64,000 nt of DNA, taken from NCBI GenBank assembly GCA_027625915.1, contig JANTQA010000019.1:687001-751000 (forward strand). Reading direction: 5' to 3'. Made by a program: the position numbers and the translations under genes. The stretch comes from Anaeramoeba flamelloides (Eukaryota; Metamonada; Anaeramoebidae). Below the pieces are notes generated by a model. The model was not told where the DNA came from and searched no databases. It saw only the letters and a program-made list of their open reading frames with translations. Shown piece after piece: positions 47,661 to 59,052 of the stretch; position 1 is the first letter of the stretch; the number at the start of each line of letters is the position of its first letter.

Positions 47661-48701
47661 ACTTTAAAACTGGTTCATCAGTATTACTTTGTAATATATA
47701 TTACACAACTATACTAGACAAACACAATTCTTAACACAAAATAATTATTTATTATGATATAAGAATTGTAAAACTACACTCCTGATACTTATCAACTTAA
47801 ATCCCTTATCTAAAATTTATGAGTAAAACAATAGATTTCACAATTACTCATGTTGATGGTAGACCACTATAAAAATAAGGATTGTTTTAACAACTATCTG
47901 ATTTCAAAAGTTGTGTGGGTAATACGTTTCTTTTTGACTTTATAAAATTTGTTCCTCAATTTCTTTCAAAGAATAAATAAATAAAAAAATATTTTATATT
48001 AAAGAACTTTTTTTGATTTTATAATTCAAGTAAAAAGAAAAAAATATAGAAAAAAAAAAGATATTCCTTTATTTTTTGGGATCTATTTTTTTTTTTTTTG
48101 ATTAAATGATTTGTTTAATTTCTCCTTTAGGTTTTTATTTTAAAAAATAGTTATTCTTAAAGAATTCATTTTATATAAAATATATATTATGTATTTTCTG
48201 TTCCAAAATACAATTTTTTGACAATTTTTTTGACACAATTAAAATTCTCAAGTAAAAAGGATAAACTAAAATAATTTACATCAATTATAAAAGACAACAA
48301 AAAAAGATATCACAAAGGGAAGAAAAGGCCTTTTATAAAAGAGTTTCAGTAGATAGGATTTTTTGAATAATAATAAACATATTGAAAAAGTAGAATAAAT
48401 GATTTTCTAATACCCCATATGAGAAAAATATTTACTAAACATTATGAAAATCTGAAAAAAAGTATCTGTATTAAAACATTATGATACTTTTTTGCTACCC
48501 AGAATATGAACAAGAAATAATAAAAATCAAAATTATTTTTAATTTTTTTTTGTTGACATTTTTTCACTTAAAATACTTTTTTTGGATTTTTTGATCTTTT
48601 TGATCTTTATATCTCAAAAAAAATTTATTTTTGAATTTCGATTCCCAAATTAATTTTCTGTAATTTCTATTATGCAAACCCAATTCAAAAACCCTACTGA
48701 T

Positions 48702-48881
48702 CTTGAAAATTTCAAAAAAATCATATATTTTCTGGAATTTCATTCCCTTAATTCATTTCCTGAAAAAGCATTACATAAAAAGGTTACAAATCTTGAAAAT
48801 TGTAAAAAAATCATCTATATTGGAATTTTTGTTCTGTAATTCATTTTCTGCCCACACATTACATAAAAAGCTGAAAGTGAT
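48702..48881. repeat. 90-bp tandem duplication downstream of the Sel1 gene
   Basis: CTTGAAAATT, then AAAAAAATCATCTATAT-like sequence, TAATTCATTT and CATTACATAAAAAG recur with a 90-bp period in two adjacent units. A more diverged third unit may precede them (from about 48610). It lies about 80 bp beyond the 3' end of the minus-strand Sel1 gene. Confidence 0.65.
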
Positions 48882-48961
48882 TGGATCTCTTATTTTGAAA
48901 AAGTAATAAAAATTAATGTAACACTTTCCATTCATTAATAAGCTTTTTTTTTTGTTCAAGA

Positions 48962-51475
48962 TTATTTTTTGGAATTTTTGTAAATTAAACTTCCAATCCC
49001 CAAGGCTGAGAATACACCCAGAGCACACACCCAATGAAAAAAAGTATCACCATTGACAATTTTTGTTTTTTTTTCAATTTTTATTTTTTGTTTTGTAAAT
49101 TTTAAGTGCTTTTCTTTTGCTTTTCTATTTTTTTGTATATTCATATTACCGATTATCAATTTCCTTTCTTGAAATTGTAAATTTTTTATTTGGTTTTTAA
49201 TAATTTTCATATTTAATTCCCCAATTTTAATATTTTCAACTTTAGCTTTCATAGTTTTCTCAATATTAAAAAAATTGAGATTGTCAGAATTTTCGTTGTA
49301 ATTTGAATCCTTTCCAAAATCTGCAATTTCAGAACAATATTCTTCATTACCATCGTACGATTCTTCGTCTCCCTCATCATTCTCGCTAGATCCTCTAGAA
49401 CAATTTTCATCCTTATCTTTAAAAATTTTCTCTTGATCTCTGGAATGTTCATTTTCAATTAAATTTTCACTTTCCTTTTCCTTTTCATTTTCATTTTCAT
49501 TTTTACTTTGCTTTTTACTTTTCTTTTCATTTTTATTTCCATTTTCTATTTCGATTTTTGTTTCTTTTTCTTTTTCTTGGGTTTTTTCTTTTTCATATTT
49601 ATTTTCATTTCCAATTTCTTTTTCTTTAAATTTTTTATTTTCATTTTCCTTTTCCTTTTCCTTTTCTTTTTCCTTTTCGTTTTTATTTTCACTTTCATTT
49701 TGCTTTTTACTTTTCTTATAATTTTTATTTCCATTTTCTATTTCTTTTTCTTTTTCTTTTTCTTTTTCTTTTTCTTGAGCTTTTTCTTTATATGTTTCAA
49801 TTTCCTTTTCTTTTTCCTTATGATTTTCTTTTTCAATTTTATTTCCTTTTCCATTTCCATTTTCTTTAGATTTTTTATTTTCCTTTTCCTTTTCGTCCTC
49901 ATTATTAGAAGATTTTTCTTGATCTCTGGGATGTTCATTTTCAATTACATTTTCACTTTCCAGTTTGTTTTCAATTTCGTATTTATTTCCATTTTCACAT
50001 TGATTTCCAATTTCTTTTTCTTTTCCCTTTTCTTTTTCATGAGATTTTTTATTTTCCTTTTCACTTTCACCTTCCTTATCATTTTTATTTTCACTTTCAC
50101 TTTGCTTTTTACTTTCCTTTTCATTTTTATTTCCATTCCCTATTTCTTTTTCTTTTTCATTTTCATTTTCCTTTTCTTGAGCTATTTCTTTTTCTTGAGA
50201 TTTTTCAATTTCATATTTATTTTCATTTCCAATTTTTTTTTCTTGAGATCTTTTATTTTCCTTTTCGTGTTCGCCATCGCTTTTGCTTTTACTTTCACTC
50301 TCACTCTCATCTTTGAACGAATTTTCGTTGCCATAATCAGAAATATAGGAGTTTTCTTCTTCGTCATTCGATGAAATTTCCTCTTCAGAAAACTTTTTCC
50401 CCATATTATCAACAATTGGAGGGGTTTGGTCTATTACTATTGTTTCAAAGTCAACACTTTCAAGTCGCTTTGCTTTTTCATATTGGTAAACTTGTGTTAG
50501 CACTTGAGAATATTTTGAAGGAATACTGAAAGTATTTTTTTGGGTGATTGCCATTAAAATGAAATCTTTCCCCTTAATAAAATCCTTACCCTCACCAAGA
50601 TAGCCTTTGATATTCATCACCCCCAAGTAAAAAAAGGCTTCGGGATAAGACATTTCAATTGCAGCTTTTTGGAAATATTGTGACGCTGCTTTGAAGCATT
50701 CCTGGTGTACCTGAATATGATCGACATTCTCATTATTGTTTCCATTTTCTGCCTTTTCTAATTCAATTTTCCCAAGTGAGCAGCTAGCAACTGGGTGGCT
50801 GTCAACTAAGGAAAACCATTTTTTAGCTAATTCCAAATTTTGATTTCGATCAGAGATGTTCTCATATTTCTTTTGATTAAAATAAATTAACCCCAATGAA
50901 AGCTCGGCTGTTGGTGAACAGCCCACATCATAGGCTTTCCCCCACCACTCAATGGCCTTTATCGTGCTTGTCTCTATTCCAAAACGGTTTGGGTGTGTAT
51001 AGGAATTTGCTAAAGTGATCATACCCTGCAGACAATTCTTATTAGCTGACGACACTAAGAATTCGATGGCCTTTTCTTGATCTTTTTCGTTATTCAAAGC
51101 ATAATTGGACAAATTAAATTCAGAGTAAGGATCGATTTCGCCTTTGTCCGTTTTGTCAAGAACTAAAATTGGCCAACTTTCTTTCTTGGTTTTAAAAAGA
51201 ATTATGGATGTTGTATTTTTGGTTTCAGAGATTTGTTCAATTTCTGGATCAATAGACGAATAAAGCTTTCCTTCAATTATTAATTTATTGGAAAACCTTA
51301 TTGTGAGATCCTGCTTTTCTAGTGTAATTTGGAGCTTTGTGTCTTCGCTCTGATGCTCCTTTTGTGTTGTTTGATTTTTGAGTGTTGCGTTTCGATCTGT
51401 TTCATGAAAACACAAAATTGTAATAGAAGAAGTTGTTTGTTGATAAGTAAAAGGTTGATGAAGATTTGTATTCAT
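48962..51475 (-). CDS. CS-domain / Sel1-repeat protein with C-terminal membrane anchor
   Basis: The open frame begins with a GTG at 51544, but I chose the first ATG (51475), giving 837 residues. Residues about 45-108 resemble a CS (p23/NudC-like) domain: QITLEKQDLTIRF, NKLIIEGKLYSSID, a beta-rich stretch, then SWPILVLDK. Residues about 130-315 form Sel1/TPR-like repeats (AIEFLVSSANKNCLQGMITL, AIEWWGKAYDVGCSPTAELS, AASQYFQKAAIEMSYPEAFF). Residues 365-730 are Lys/Glu/Asn repeats. A basic coiled region precedes a hydrophobic helix at 814-830 and a short KNSKK end: a tail anchor, probably ER. Known: CS domains bind HSP90 or other clients, and Sel1 repeats scaffold, as in ER-associated degradation. 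Inference: a membrane-tethered co-chaperone or adaptor. The low-complexity part has a 486-bp long-range repeat. Confidence 0.82.
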   Translation of the reverse strand: MNTNLHQPFTYQQTTSSITILCFHETDRNATLKNQTTQKEHQSEDTKLQITLEKQDLTIRFSNKLIIEGKLYSSIDPEIEQISETKNTTSIILFKTKKESWPILVLDKTDKGEIDPYSEFNLSNYALNNEKDQEKAIEFLVSSANKNCLQGMITLANSYTHPNRFGIETSTIKAIEWWGKAYDVGCSPTAELSLGLIYFNQKKYENISDRNQNLELAKKWFSLVDSHPVASCSLGKIELEKAENGNNNENVDHIQVHQECFKAASQYFQKAAIEMSYPEAFFYLGVMNIKGYLGEGKDFIKGKDFILMAITQKNTFSIPSKYSQVLTQVYQYEKAKRLESVDFETIVIDQTPPIVDNMGKKFSEEEISSNDEEENSYISDYGNENSFKDESESESKSKSDGEHEKENKRSQEKKIGNENKYEIEKSQEKEIAQEKENENEKEKEIGNGNKNEKESKKQSESENKNDKEGESEKENKKSHEKEKGKEKEIGNQCENGNKYEIENKLESENVIENEHPRDQEKSSNNEDEKEKENKKSKENGNGKGNKIEKENHKEKEKEIETYKEKAQEKEKEKEKEKEIENGNKNYKKSKKQNESENKNEKEKEKEKEKENENKKFKEKEIGNENKYEKEKTQEKEKETKIEIENGNKNEKKSKKQSKNENENEKEKESENLIENEHSRDQEKIFKDKDENCSRGSSENDEGDEESYDGNEEYCSEIADFGKDSNYNENSDNLNFFNIEKTMKAKVENIKIGELNMKIIKNQIKNLQFQERKLIIGNMNIQKNRKAKEKHLKFTKQKIKIEKKTKIVNGDTFFHWVCALGVFSALGIGSLIYKNSKK

Positions 51476-52599
51476 TAACAACTTTGAGGAATTTTTCGTT
51501 TGAAAATTCAGGTGAAAAAGAAGAAAAAATAACTGTATTTCCACTTCAACCCAAATTGAAAACTATTTGTTTTTTATTTTTAAATAGTACTTTTTTTTCA
51601 TTTGCAGAAGTAAAAATTGAAATTGGGGTTCCAATAATTTTTGAATTTCGTTCGTTTTTTTCTTTAACCGAATAGAGAGTATTATAAACGTGAAAAAAAA
51701 ATTTCCAATCATCTTAATAATTTCGTATAAATTTTAAGGACTAAGTGTATGGGTTTGTAAAATGGTGTCAACACCTTTTGATCCAATATCATTTAAAATG
51801 AGAACTCATGATCTTCGAAATATTTTCCAAGTAGGATCATAAAAAGCATTTTTGATAATTTTCTTAATGCAAAATGGACAAAAAATTATTTATAAACATA
51901 AAATTGAACACCATTTCAAACAACCGTAAAAATCAATATGAAAAGGAAAAATAACTGAGATTTTCAGTCTGAAAAAATAACGATCATTTCAAACCTTTTC
52001 AATAAACGGCACAAACTTTAAAAGATCATAATGTCTATGATTATTGATCATTGGTTTGATAAATTTTTCAGACATCACCATAAATCAGATTAATCCCACA
52101 TAAGAGTTGTAGTATTCACTTATCTTTTTTGGTATTGATTATTTTTGTTTTTCATTATATAACGGTTTTCAATATCATTTTTGAGAGAATATATACTCGA
52201 TTAGAATTTTGAACAGAAAAGATCTATCAAACATACATAATATCTTTTTTTTTTTTTAGTGTGATATTTTTTTTTGTTGATCTTGTTTCTCCAATAAAAA
52301 TTAATTTTTAGTATCAATAAAAATTGTGAAAAGAGTACATGGTAATTATTTTTGTGAATTTTGCATCCAAAAACCTAATAAGTATTGAATTTACAAAAAT
52401 AAGTTTGTTGTTGTATTTTTCTAAATTTTTTTGAAATTTTTTATTTTTTTGATTTGATAAAATTTTTCTACAAAAATTAAAACTCTTTTTTTTGGATTAA
52501 AATACTTCTGATGACTGTACTTTTAGACAATCTTTGAATTGGAAGTCTTAAATTTAGTCGCTTCAAAATTCTATCTTTAACAGATTAGACAAATCTTTT

Positions 52600-53425
52600 G
52601 TCTAACCCTTAACAATAAATTTAAAAATCTATTTTTTGAGATAAATTTTCCAATTTGATCCTTTATTTTTAGAATTTCTTGTTTAATAATAAAATTTTCA
52701 GTATTCAATAAAATATTAATTAAAGTTTATTGTAAGGTTCGATGATTAGTTTATGTATAGGTCTTCTATAACCAAAAAACACACTTTTTTTTTTGAACAT
52801 GAACTAAACTTTTCGGTACACATTATTTTCCTAAAAGTAATGTTTTTTAACTTCTAACTAACTTGAATAAAAAAATAATTGTTTAAATTTCTACTTAGAT
52901 TTATTAACAAAAACTTTAAGAGTGCATTTAATCCAATATGGTTATTAAAATAGCCCGATTGACGGTATTAATCTATTTTTCAAAGTAAAAGTTTTAACTT
53001 ATTTTTTTTTTACAAAACCTGAACATTAAATGACAAATTAAACCTGTAATAAATTATATCAAAATATTTTATTAATTTCTAAAATTTTTATTATTAAACA
53101 AGAAATTCTAAAAATAAAGGATCAAATTAGAATATTTATCTCAAAAAATATAGTTATAATTTTTGTAGAAAATTATTCTTCAAAAAAAAATAACAAAAAA
53201 ATTCGATAAAAAAGAAATAATTCCCAATTTACAATAAATTGCATTCCTAATTTTAAATTTCATTAAAAGATCAAGAACTTTGCCTTCAAAAGTTATTTGA
53301 AATAAGGTATACCGATGTGTAGTCAATTGGATGTTACCTTGGAATAAGAAGAAAAAACGTGCATTTATATTTTGAAACATGGGGCAGAGTTGTTGCGAAT
53401 GTTTTATTTTGATCACTTTAATTAC
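52600..53425. repeat. Two opposed half copies of element I
   Basis: The left part (52600-52835) reads forward: TTTGATCCTTTATTTTTAG, GGTCTTCTATAAC, AAAACACAC. The right part (53090-53425) reads in reverse, ending ATTTTGATCAC. Together they form an inverted pair separated by about 250 bp. It may be one rearranged element or two insertions. Confidence 0.55.
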
Positions 53426-53710
53426 TCCTGAAAAATTCTATAATTTCATCTTAATTCAATACTGATCTCAATTACAGGGTTATTATTGATGGGAATTGGC
53501 AAAAAAACCAAAAGCAATACAAATTTTCAGAAAAAAATCCTTTTTGTCTAAAAAGAATATTTATTTTGATCTGTGAATAAAAGATCCTCACAACCTTAAC
53601 TAACATTGATAATTAACTAGTTTCTCTTGTATTGGAAGAACTTGTTGGGAGCTTCCATTCATTAGTATAATAATTTTTCACTTATACACAAAATTTCTAT
53701 CAAAAATAAT

Positions 53711-54080
53711 ATCTTAATTTTTGAAGTTTTTTTGAACTTTTTGTAATTGTATCATAAACAATGAACTTTTGAGGTGTGCCAAGAACTTGGAGGGAAAGTT
53801 TTCAATATATTTCTTCTTTTAAATTACCACTCATTTGATTGAATAAAAGAATAATAATATTTCAAGATGAAAAAGAAATACCAATATTAAAAAAACTTGA
53901 ACTTTGTATCAAAAAAAAAATACAAACTGTTTTATTCCTTCTTTAAATTGAATATTTTGATGTTATTAAAAATCTCTAATTTTTTGACAATTTACCTTTT
54001 TTGTTCTTATACACCTCAAAAGTTACCTTGTTTTTGATTGAATTACAAATTTTTCAAAAAAACTTCAAAAATTAAGATAT
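53711..54080. mobile_element. MITE-like element L
   Basis: 370 bp with inverted ends of about 75 bp: TATCTTAATTTTTGAAG and complement, then ACTTTTGAGGTGT mirrored by ACACCTCAAAAGT. Target duplication is unclear. A single copy in this window. Confidence 0.65.
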
Positions 54081-54680
54081 CGGTTTCTGACTATTTATTG
54101 TTACATTTTGAATTAACTTATAACAATAACAAAAGAAGGAATTCAAAACAGTATCTCTAACCTAACCTACAAAAATTTATCACCTCCTTCAGTATTGTAA
54201 AAGAAACAAAGTAATAAAAGCTCATTATTCAATTTTGGAACAAAATTATTTCTTCATGAGGAACTTGAAAAAAGAATAGTTTTGGAAATCTTTTCAAGAC
54301 TAAATCTCCCATCAAAAACTGAAATATTTTTATTCAAATCCAAAGGCTATTTCCAAGTTTAATCAAACACAACTAAAAAATATCAAAAATAAAAAAACAC
54401 ATGAACAAAATTTCAGTTAATTCAAAGAATCAAACACTCATAACAAATTTGAATTTCTTCTTCTTTAAAAACCTCAAAACAAAAACATTTTTATTCAATA
54501 AAAACAATATCGAAAGATTTTATCATTTTTTTTAATTATTTTAAAATTTCTCTAATTTTTACAACTTTTTCTTCAATAAACGTATTTTTTCAACAAAACC
54601 AAATTGACCCTTAACTAATTGTTCAACACTTTTATTTTTCATTTGGTTGCAATAAAATTTTTTTTACATCAATCATCATT

Positions 54681-56132
54681 ATGGCAACTTATGAAAAAGG
54701 TATTTTTTTTGATGAAAGATTAAATGAATTAAGCTATTCTGATGATTATGAAGAGAAAAAGGTTACTAACACACCACCAGTTACACCTATTCATTATTCA
54801 TCTTCAGAAGAAGAAGAAGAAGAAGAAGAAGAATTGTCAAGCGATAACAAAAATCTCAATGTAACGGATTTGGTTGAAGAAGAAGAAGAAGAAAACGAAA
54901 AAGAAAAAAAAAAAGAAAATGAACACGAAAAGACAAGGATAAAGAAAAAGGAAAAAGAAAAAGGAAAGGAAAAAGAAAAAAAGAGAAGAACGGGAAAAGG
55001 GAGCAGTCGTGAGAAAGGGAATCTTGTCTCTGAAAATGAAGACGAAGTTTCTCGATCGGGAATTGTTTCAACAAACCCGCTGCTGATGAAAAGGCTTGAT
55101 CCACTTGCAGGTGTCCACGTTGATGTCGGATCCGGCGCGCCATTGGAGATCGGAGAAAAAGGAGAGTCTACGGGCATCAGCGTCAGTGTCGAACTCAACC
55201 TCAAGTCTGCCGCGAGGAGGATCGGGCAGGGCTTTCTTCATTCTAACCAGCCGTTCATCAACCAAGGCTTGAATAACGAAACAAGAAAAAGGAGCCATCT
55301 TTTAACAACAGAAAATAAATACTCAAACAATAACGGCCCACAGCTACAGGGAAGCTTAAATCAAATGACCAGCCATAAGCAAACAATTAAAGAGAAGGAT
55401 CAAAAAAAGCACAACAAAAACTTTGAACAATCCAACAGCAGAAGATCCAAAAAATTCCGTTTAAACCAAAGACGTAAAACAACACAAGAGGAAAAGCAAT
55501 ATCTGAGAGAAAAATTTATTGAAAATTCCAAACCGAGCCCAAAGGAAATGCAAGACATTTGTAATTATTTACAGTGGGATCTACGAAGGCTCAACCGATG
55601 GTTTGGGAACCAAAGGAGCAGGACACCCAAGGACTCCTTGCTATTACTGGAAAAAAAGGAAACAGAGAAAATGAACAAGACTTTAATGAAATTGAAAAAT
55701 AACGGTGCCCGCCAATACGAGAGGAGGACAGCCTTTTTAAAGCACCTTGACGAGACAACAAAGAGAATGGGAGAACATGCCTTCCATCTCGAAAAATTGG
55801 AAAAAGAAAATTTAAATCTCAGAGAAAACAAAATCGCCGCGATCCAAGATCTTCAAAAAAGAGTCAAATGGATACAAGAAAACATCTCAGCACAGATTAG
55901 GAACGAAGACTCCTATTTTGCAGACGTTTCTGTCGATGATGAAGAAAACGATCAAGACGACGTTGACGAAGAGGAATTTGACGCCATGCTTGATGGCAAT
56001 TTAGAAGTACTTGAAAAAAAGAACAAACAAAAACAAAAAAATTCTCGTCCTAAACAAATTATTAGGCGATCTGCGAGATTGCGAAATAAAAGAGGCAGGC
56101 AATTCTTTATAAATAATTCAACAAAAAAATAA
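54681..56132 (+). CDS. Homeodomain protein (typical 60-residue type)
   Basis: A complete 483-residue ATG-to-TAA single-exon gene. Residues 1-120 are acidic with poly-Glu and Lys/Glu runs. A homeodomain lies at about 260-319: RRKTTQEEKQYLREKF, NSKPSPKEMQDICNYL, and recognition helix RRLNRWFGNQRSR with Trp307, Phe308, Asn310 and Arg312 (homeodomain positions 48, 49, 51 and 53). The spacing from helix 1 Phe to Trp is 28, so there is no TALE insertion. A coiled coil follows (about 325-405) and may mediate dimerisation, then an acidic stretch and a basic C-terminus (RRSARLRNKRGR). Known role: sequence-specific DNA binding in the nucleus. Residues about 132-205 are encoded by strikingly GC-rich DNA compared with the rest. 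Confidence 0.9.
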   Translation: MATYEKGIFFDERLNELSYSDDYEEKKVTNTPPVTPIHYSSSEEEEEEEEELSSDNKNLNVTDLVEEEEEENEKEKKKENEHEKTRIKKKEKEKGKEKEKKRRTGKGSSREKGNLVSENEDEVSRSGIVSTNPLLMKRLDPLAGVHVDVGSGAPLEIGEKGESTGISVSVELNLKSAARRIGQGFLHSNQPFINQGLNNETRKRSHLLTTENKYSNNNGPQLQGSLNQMTSHKQTIKEKDQKKHNKNFEQSNSRRSKKFRLNQRRKTTQEEKQYLREKFIENSKPSPKEMQDICNYLQWDLRRLNRWFGNQRSRTPKDSLLLLEKKETEKMNKTLMKLKNNGARQYERRTAFLKHLDETTKRMGEHAFHLEKLEKENLNLRENKIAAIQDLQKRVKWIQENISAQIRNEDSYFADVSVDDEENDQDDVDEEEFDAMLDGNLEVLEKKNKQKQKNSRPKQIIRRSARLRNKRGRQFFINNSTKK

Positions 56133-56748
56133 ATAAACAAATTTATTGATTATTATAATTTAATTAATGATTGTTGACTGTTGATTGTTGATTGTTGGCT
56201 ATTAATTAATTATTATTATTAAATATAATAAAAAATTATTTTATTTATCTAAATATATCTATATGTACATATAGATATATATTTATATAATTAGAAATAT
56301 TCATTATTATATCAAATTATTATTTATTATTTAAACAAAAAATAAATAACTATATTTTTTTTTTTTTTTTTTGAATAACAATTCTTGAAAATTTTAATTT
56401 ATTAATAAATTTTAATCAATACTTAAATAAACTAAATATAATTTATATTGCTTACTTTTCTTTCTTGATAAAGTATACACACTTCAGAAAAAGTTCTACA
56501 GGAACAAATGAACAATCTCTCGAGAATAAGAAGATTTTGAACGTGACTAATCTCGAAAAAATATTCATTTAATCCACCTTTTAACACAAATTGTTGTATT
56601 TAAAACATATAAATAATTTTGACATAACATATCAAATAAATTCGAACGAAAATTACAATATTTTTAACGTAAGGTTATTATAACGTTTTAAAAATTGAAA
56701 TTTTATTTTTTTTTATTGTTTGTAAATAGATAGGAATATTTCCGATAA

Positions 56749-57206
56749 CTGTTGAGTGAAACTTTATGGACACAGAAAAATGGTTGGACACCATTTTTAA
56801 TTCGGAACATTAGTATAATTGAAAATCAAATCCTATTGATAACTAAGTTAAATTTTATATAAATCCAGGTTTAAATGTGTCACAAGTTCATTAATATGTT
56901 GTGACTGTAGAATACTCATTTGAATGGTTGATAACTAAAGTAGAAAATGCTATTTTAATAAAATCCAAGTTGTAATAAAATTTACTATTAATTCTGAAAA
57001 CTGTAAGTTTTAAACTTACTTTAGATTATAAGAGATAAGGTTTTGAAAAGGTAGAATTACATTAATCCTTATTCTAATAAGTAGATTATTGTTATTTTCT
57101 TTACTTATTTCACAAACGAAAGAAATTAAAAATCATTTTCAGTAATATTCCCAACTAAAATTACTGCTTAACTATTTTTCTCTGTCCAACCTTTTTCTCT
57201 CATCAG
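56749..57206. mobile_element. Harbinger-like MITE D, copy 2
   Basis: 458 bp, flanked by TAA at 56746-56748 and 57207-57209. It is collinear with D copy 1 at 33575-34033 over the whole length, including AATCCAGGTTTAAATGTG and AATACTCATTTGAATGGTTG blocks. The right terminal repeat has CATCAG where copy 1 has CAACAG. Confidence 0.85.
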
Positions 57207-58976
57207 TAACAATAAAAAAATTAGAAAAAAAAATAAAAGTATGTGCATTTGAAACTGAATTTTCACTAAAAGTTAAGTTTAAATATGATAAATAATCATT
57301 GGACATTGAAATAAAAAAATATTTTTTGGATTTATCAGTATTTTTATTGTTAAAATTGTATTTTTTTTTGTGATTTTGATTTTCTATATTATTATATATA
57401 TATATATATCACCGGTATTATGGTTTTTCGTTTTTAAACAAAGAAAAATTTAAAAAAACGCGTTTTTTCAATTTTTTTATATATATTTTTCGTTTAATTC
57501 GTATTTTCGTTTTTTGTTTTTTGAAAAAGTCCTTCAATTCTTATGAAATCATACTTTTCGTTTCTGAGATATCAAAAAACGCAATTGAAAAAACTTAAAA
57601 ACAACGAAAAAAAATAAGAATATACATCTAGGATGTCATTGCATTAATGGGGTTAGAAAAAAAAAGGAAATACATAATTTCCAATTTATGCAAGAGAGTT
57701 TGGTATTCCAAAGTCCATGAAAATAATTTAATTATCGATTTTAAAAACTTAAAAACAACAAAAAGTGGGATTTCTTTAACAGGTTTGAAAAATGTAAACA
57801 CTTTAAAATTGGTAAAATAATTCTTTTTTTTTTATAAAATTTGATATTTGAAGATTAAGTGGTAGTTCAAAATTTACTTTTTTACCAATTCCAAATTAGA
57901 TGGACTCACCCAATTTTTTGGAATTGTGGTTACACAGCCTAAAAAATTTTTTATTGATCACAAAAATTATAAAAAATTATTAACTTAAAAAAATATTTTT
58001 TCACAATTATTTAATTTGGAAAATGTGATCAGTATTTTTTTAAATCATATGAATTGTACTTGAACTTTTGAACAAGACAAATATATTATTCAATTTTTTT
58101 TATTGATGTAATAAAACCCATTTTACACCTATTTTATTCTTTTACTTAATTCATTATCGCCTTTATCATTTCTTAACATTTATTACATTACTTTTCCTTT
58201 ATCATGTTATGTTCAAAAATAATTTCATTTTTTTTAACAACCTTTTTAAAAAATTGTTTATAACTATTCTATTGTTTTTTTTGTCAAAAATTACTACTTT
58301 CCCCATTTAACAAAAATATTCCTTTGTGTCACTGATGGAAACAAATTCAATGGATGTGGTAACATAAGTAATAACCCCTTTCGCTTTTTAAATTACTTTT
58401 AAGAATTATAACATTATTTTTTATTCAATATCGATATTCTATTCTAATATTTATTTAATTAAACATAACCAGGGGCAATTTACAAACCAAGAAAAATAAA
58501 ATTAAAACACACAGCCAATATAAAAAGAAGGTTAAAATTCACTTATCGGCCAAATTTGATTTAAAATAATTAGTATCTGGTAATTTGATTTTTTTTGTTT
58601 ATAATTTTATTTTTTTTTTGGATTGATCAAAAATTTTATTTTTCAAAAATATTTAATAACATCAAAATAAATGTTAATTCAGAATTTTTTGTTTCTTTCT
58701 TTTTTTTAAACAAGTTAAAATAAATCTATACCATAAAATACTCTTTCCATTATTTGTTACGGTTATCTATTTTATTTATTGTTTTTTTTTTTAGTTTCAA
58801 TTATTAAAAATTTCTGTGATATACTAAAAGAAACAAATAAAATCTTTAGTAAATACCAATTATTAAAAAAAAAATTTTTTTAGTCTCTGATGTCAATATA
58901 CAGGGTATTCACCTTTTTTAATTATTATTCAAACAACAATTTCCTACCAATGTGATATATATATATATATATATAT

Positions 58977-59052
58977 CTAGGGAACGAATTTTACTCGTCG
59001 CTCACGCGTGCGCCAACGCGTTTCATGGTATCAAAGAAATCGCCATACCTGT
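58977..59052 (-). other. GC-rich islet between TA microsatellites; possible last exon
   Basis: About 75 bp containing CACGCGTGCGCCAACGCG, far richer in GC than anything nearby, with TGTGATATATATATA on both sides. On the minus strand a CACAG acceptor at 59049-59053 is followed by a frame reading YGDFFDTMKRVGARVSDE and a stop at 58991-58993. It could be the terminal exon of a gene, or a foreign or conserved fragment inserted in a TA repeat. No partner exon was found upstream on the minus strand. Confidence 0.35.

Larger units (their letters stand above)
44307..48961. other. Intergenic region between RhoGAP and Sel1 genes
   Basis: About 4.7 kb. The left part must hold the RhoGAP promoter. Element I copy 2 (45363-45845), a possible multi-exon gene (45915-46523), A copy 4 (46568-46785), J copy 2 (47507-47660) and a 90-bp tandem repeat (48702-48881) are listed separately. 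From 47660 to 48700 I see only A/T-rich simple sequence. Confidence 0.55.
51476..54680. other. Intergenic region between divergent Sel1 and homeodomain genes
   Basis: About 3.2 kb, carrying the promoters of both neighbours. It contains a pair of opposed I-element halves (52600-52835 and 53090-53425), MITE-like L (53711-54080), and an isolated TTAAGGACTA end like MITE C near 51735. No exon was recognised. Confidence 0.55.

Noticed and set aside
49508-50374. 288-codon plus-strand Phe-rich frame
   Set aside because: It is the antisense of Lys/Glu repeats in the Sel1 gene.
51476-51544. GTG at 51544 as start of the Sel1 protein
   Set aside because: An in-frame ATG follows at 51475 just before a plausible N-terminus. 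Non-ATG starts are not needed.
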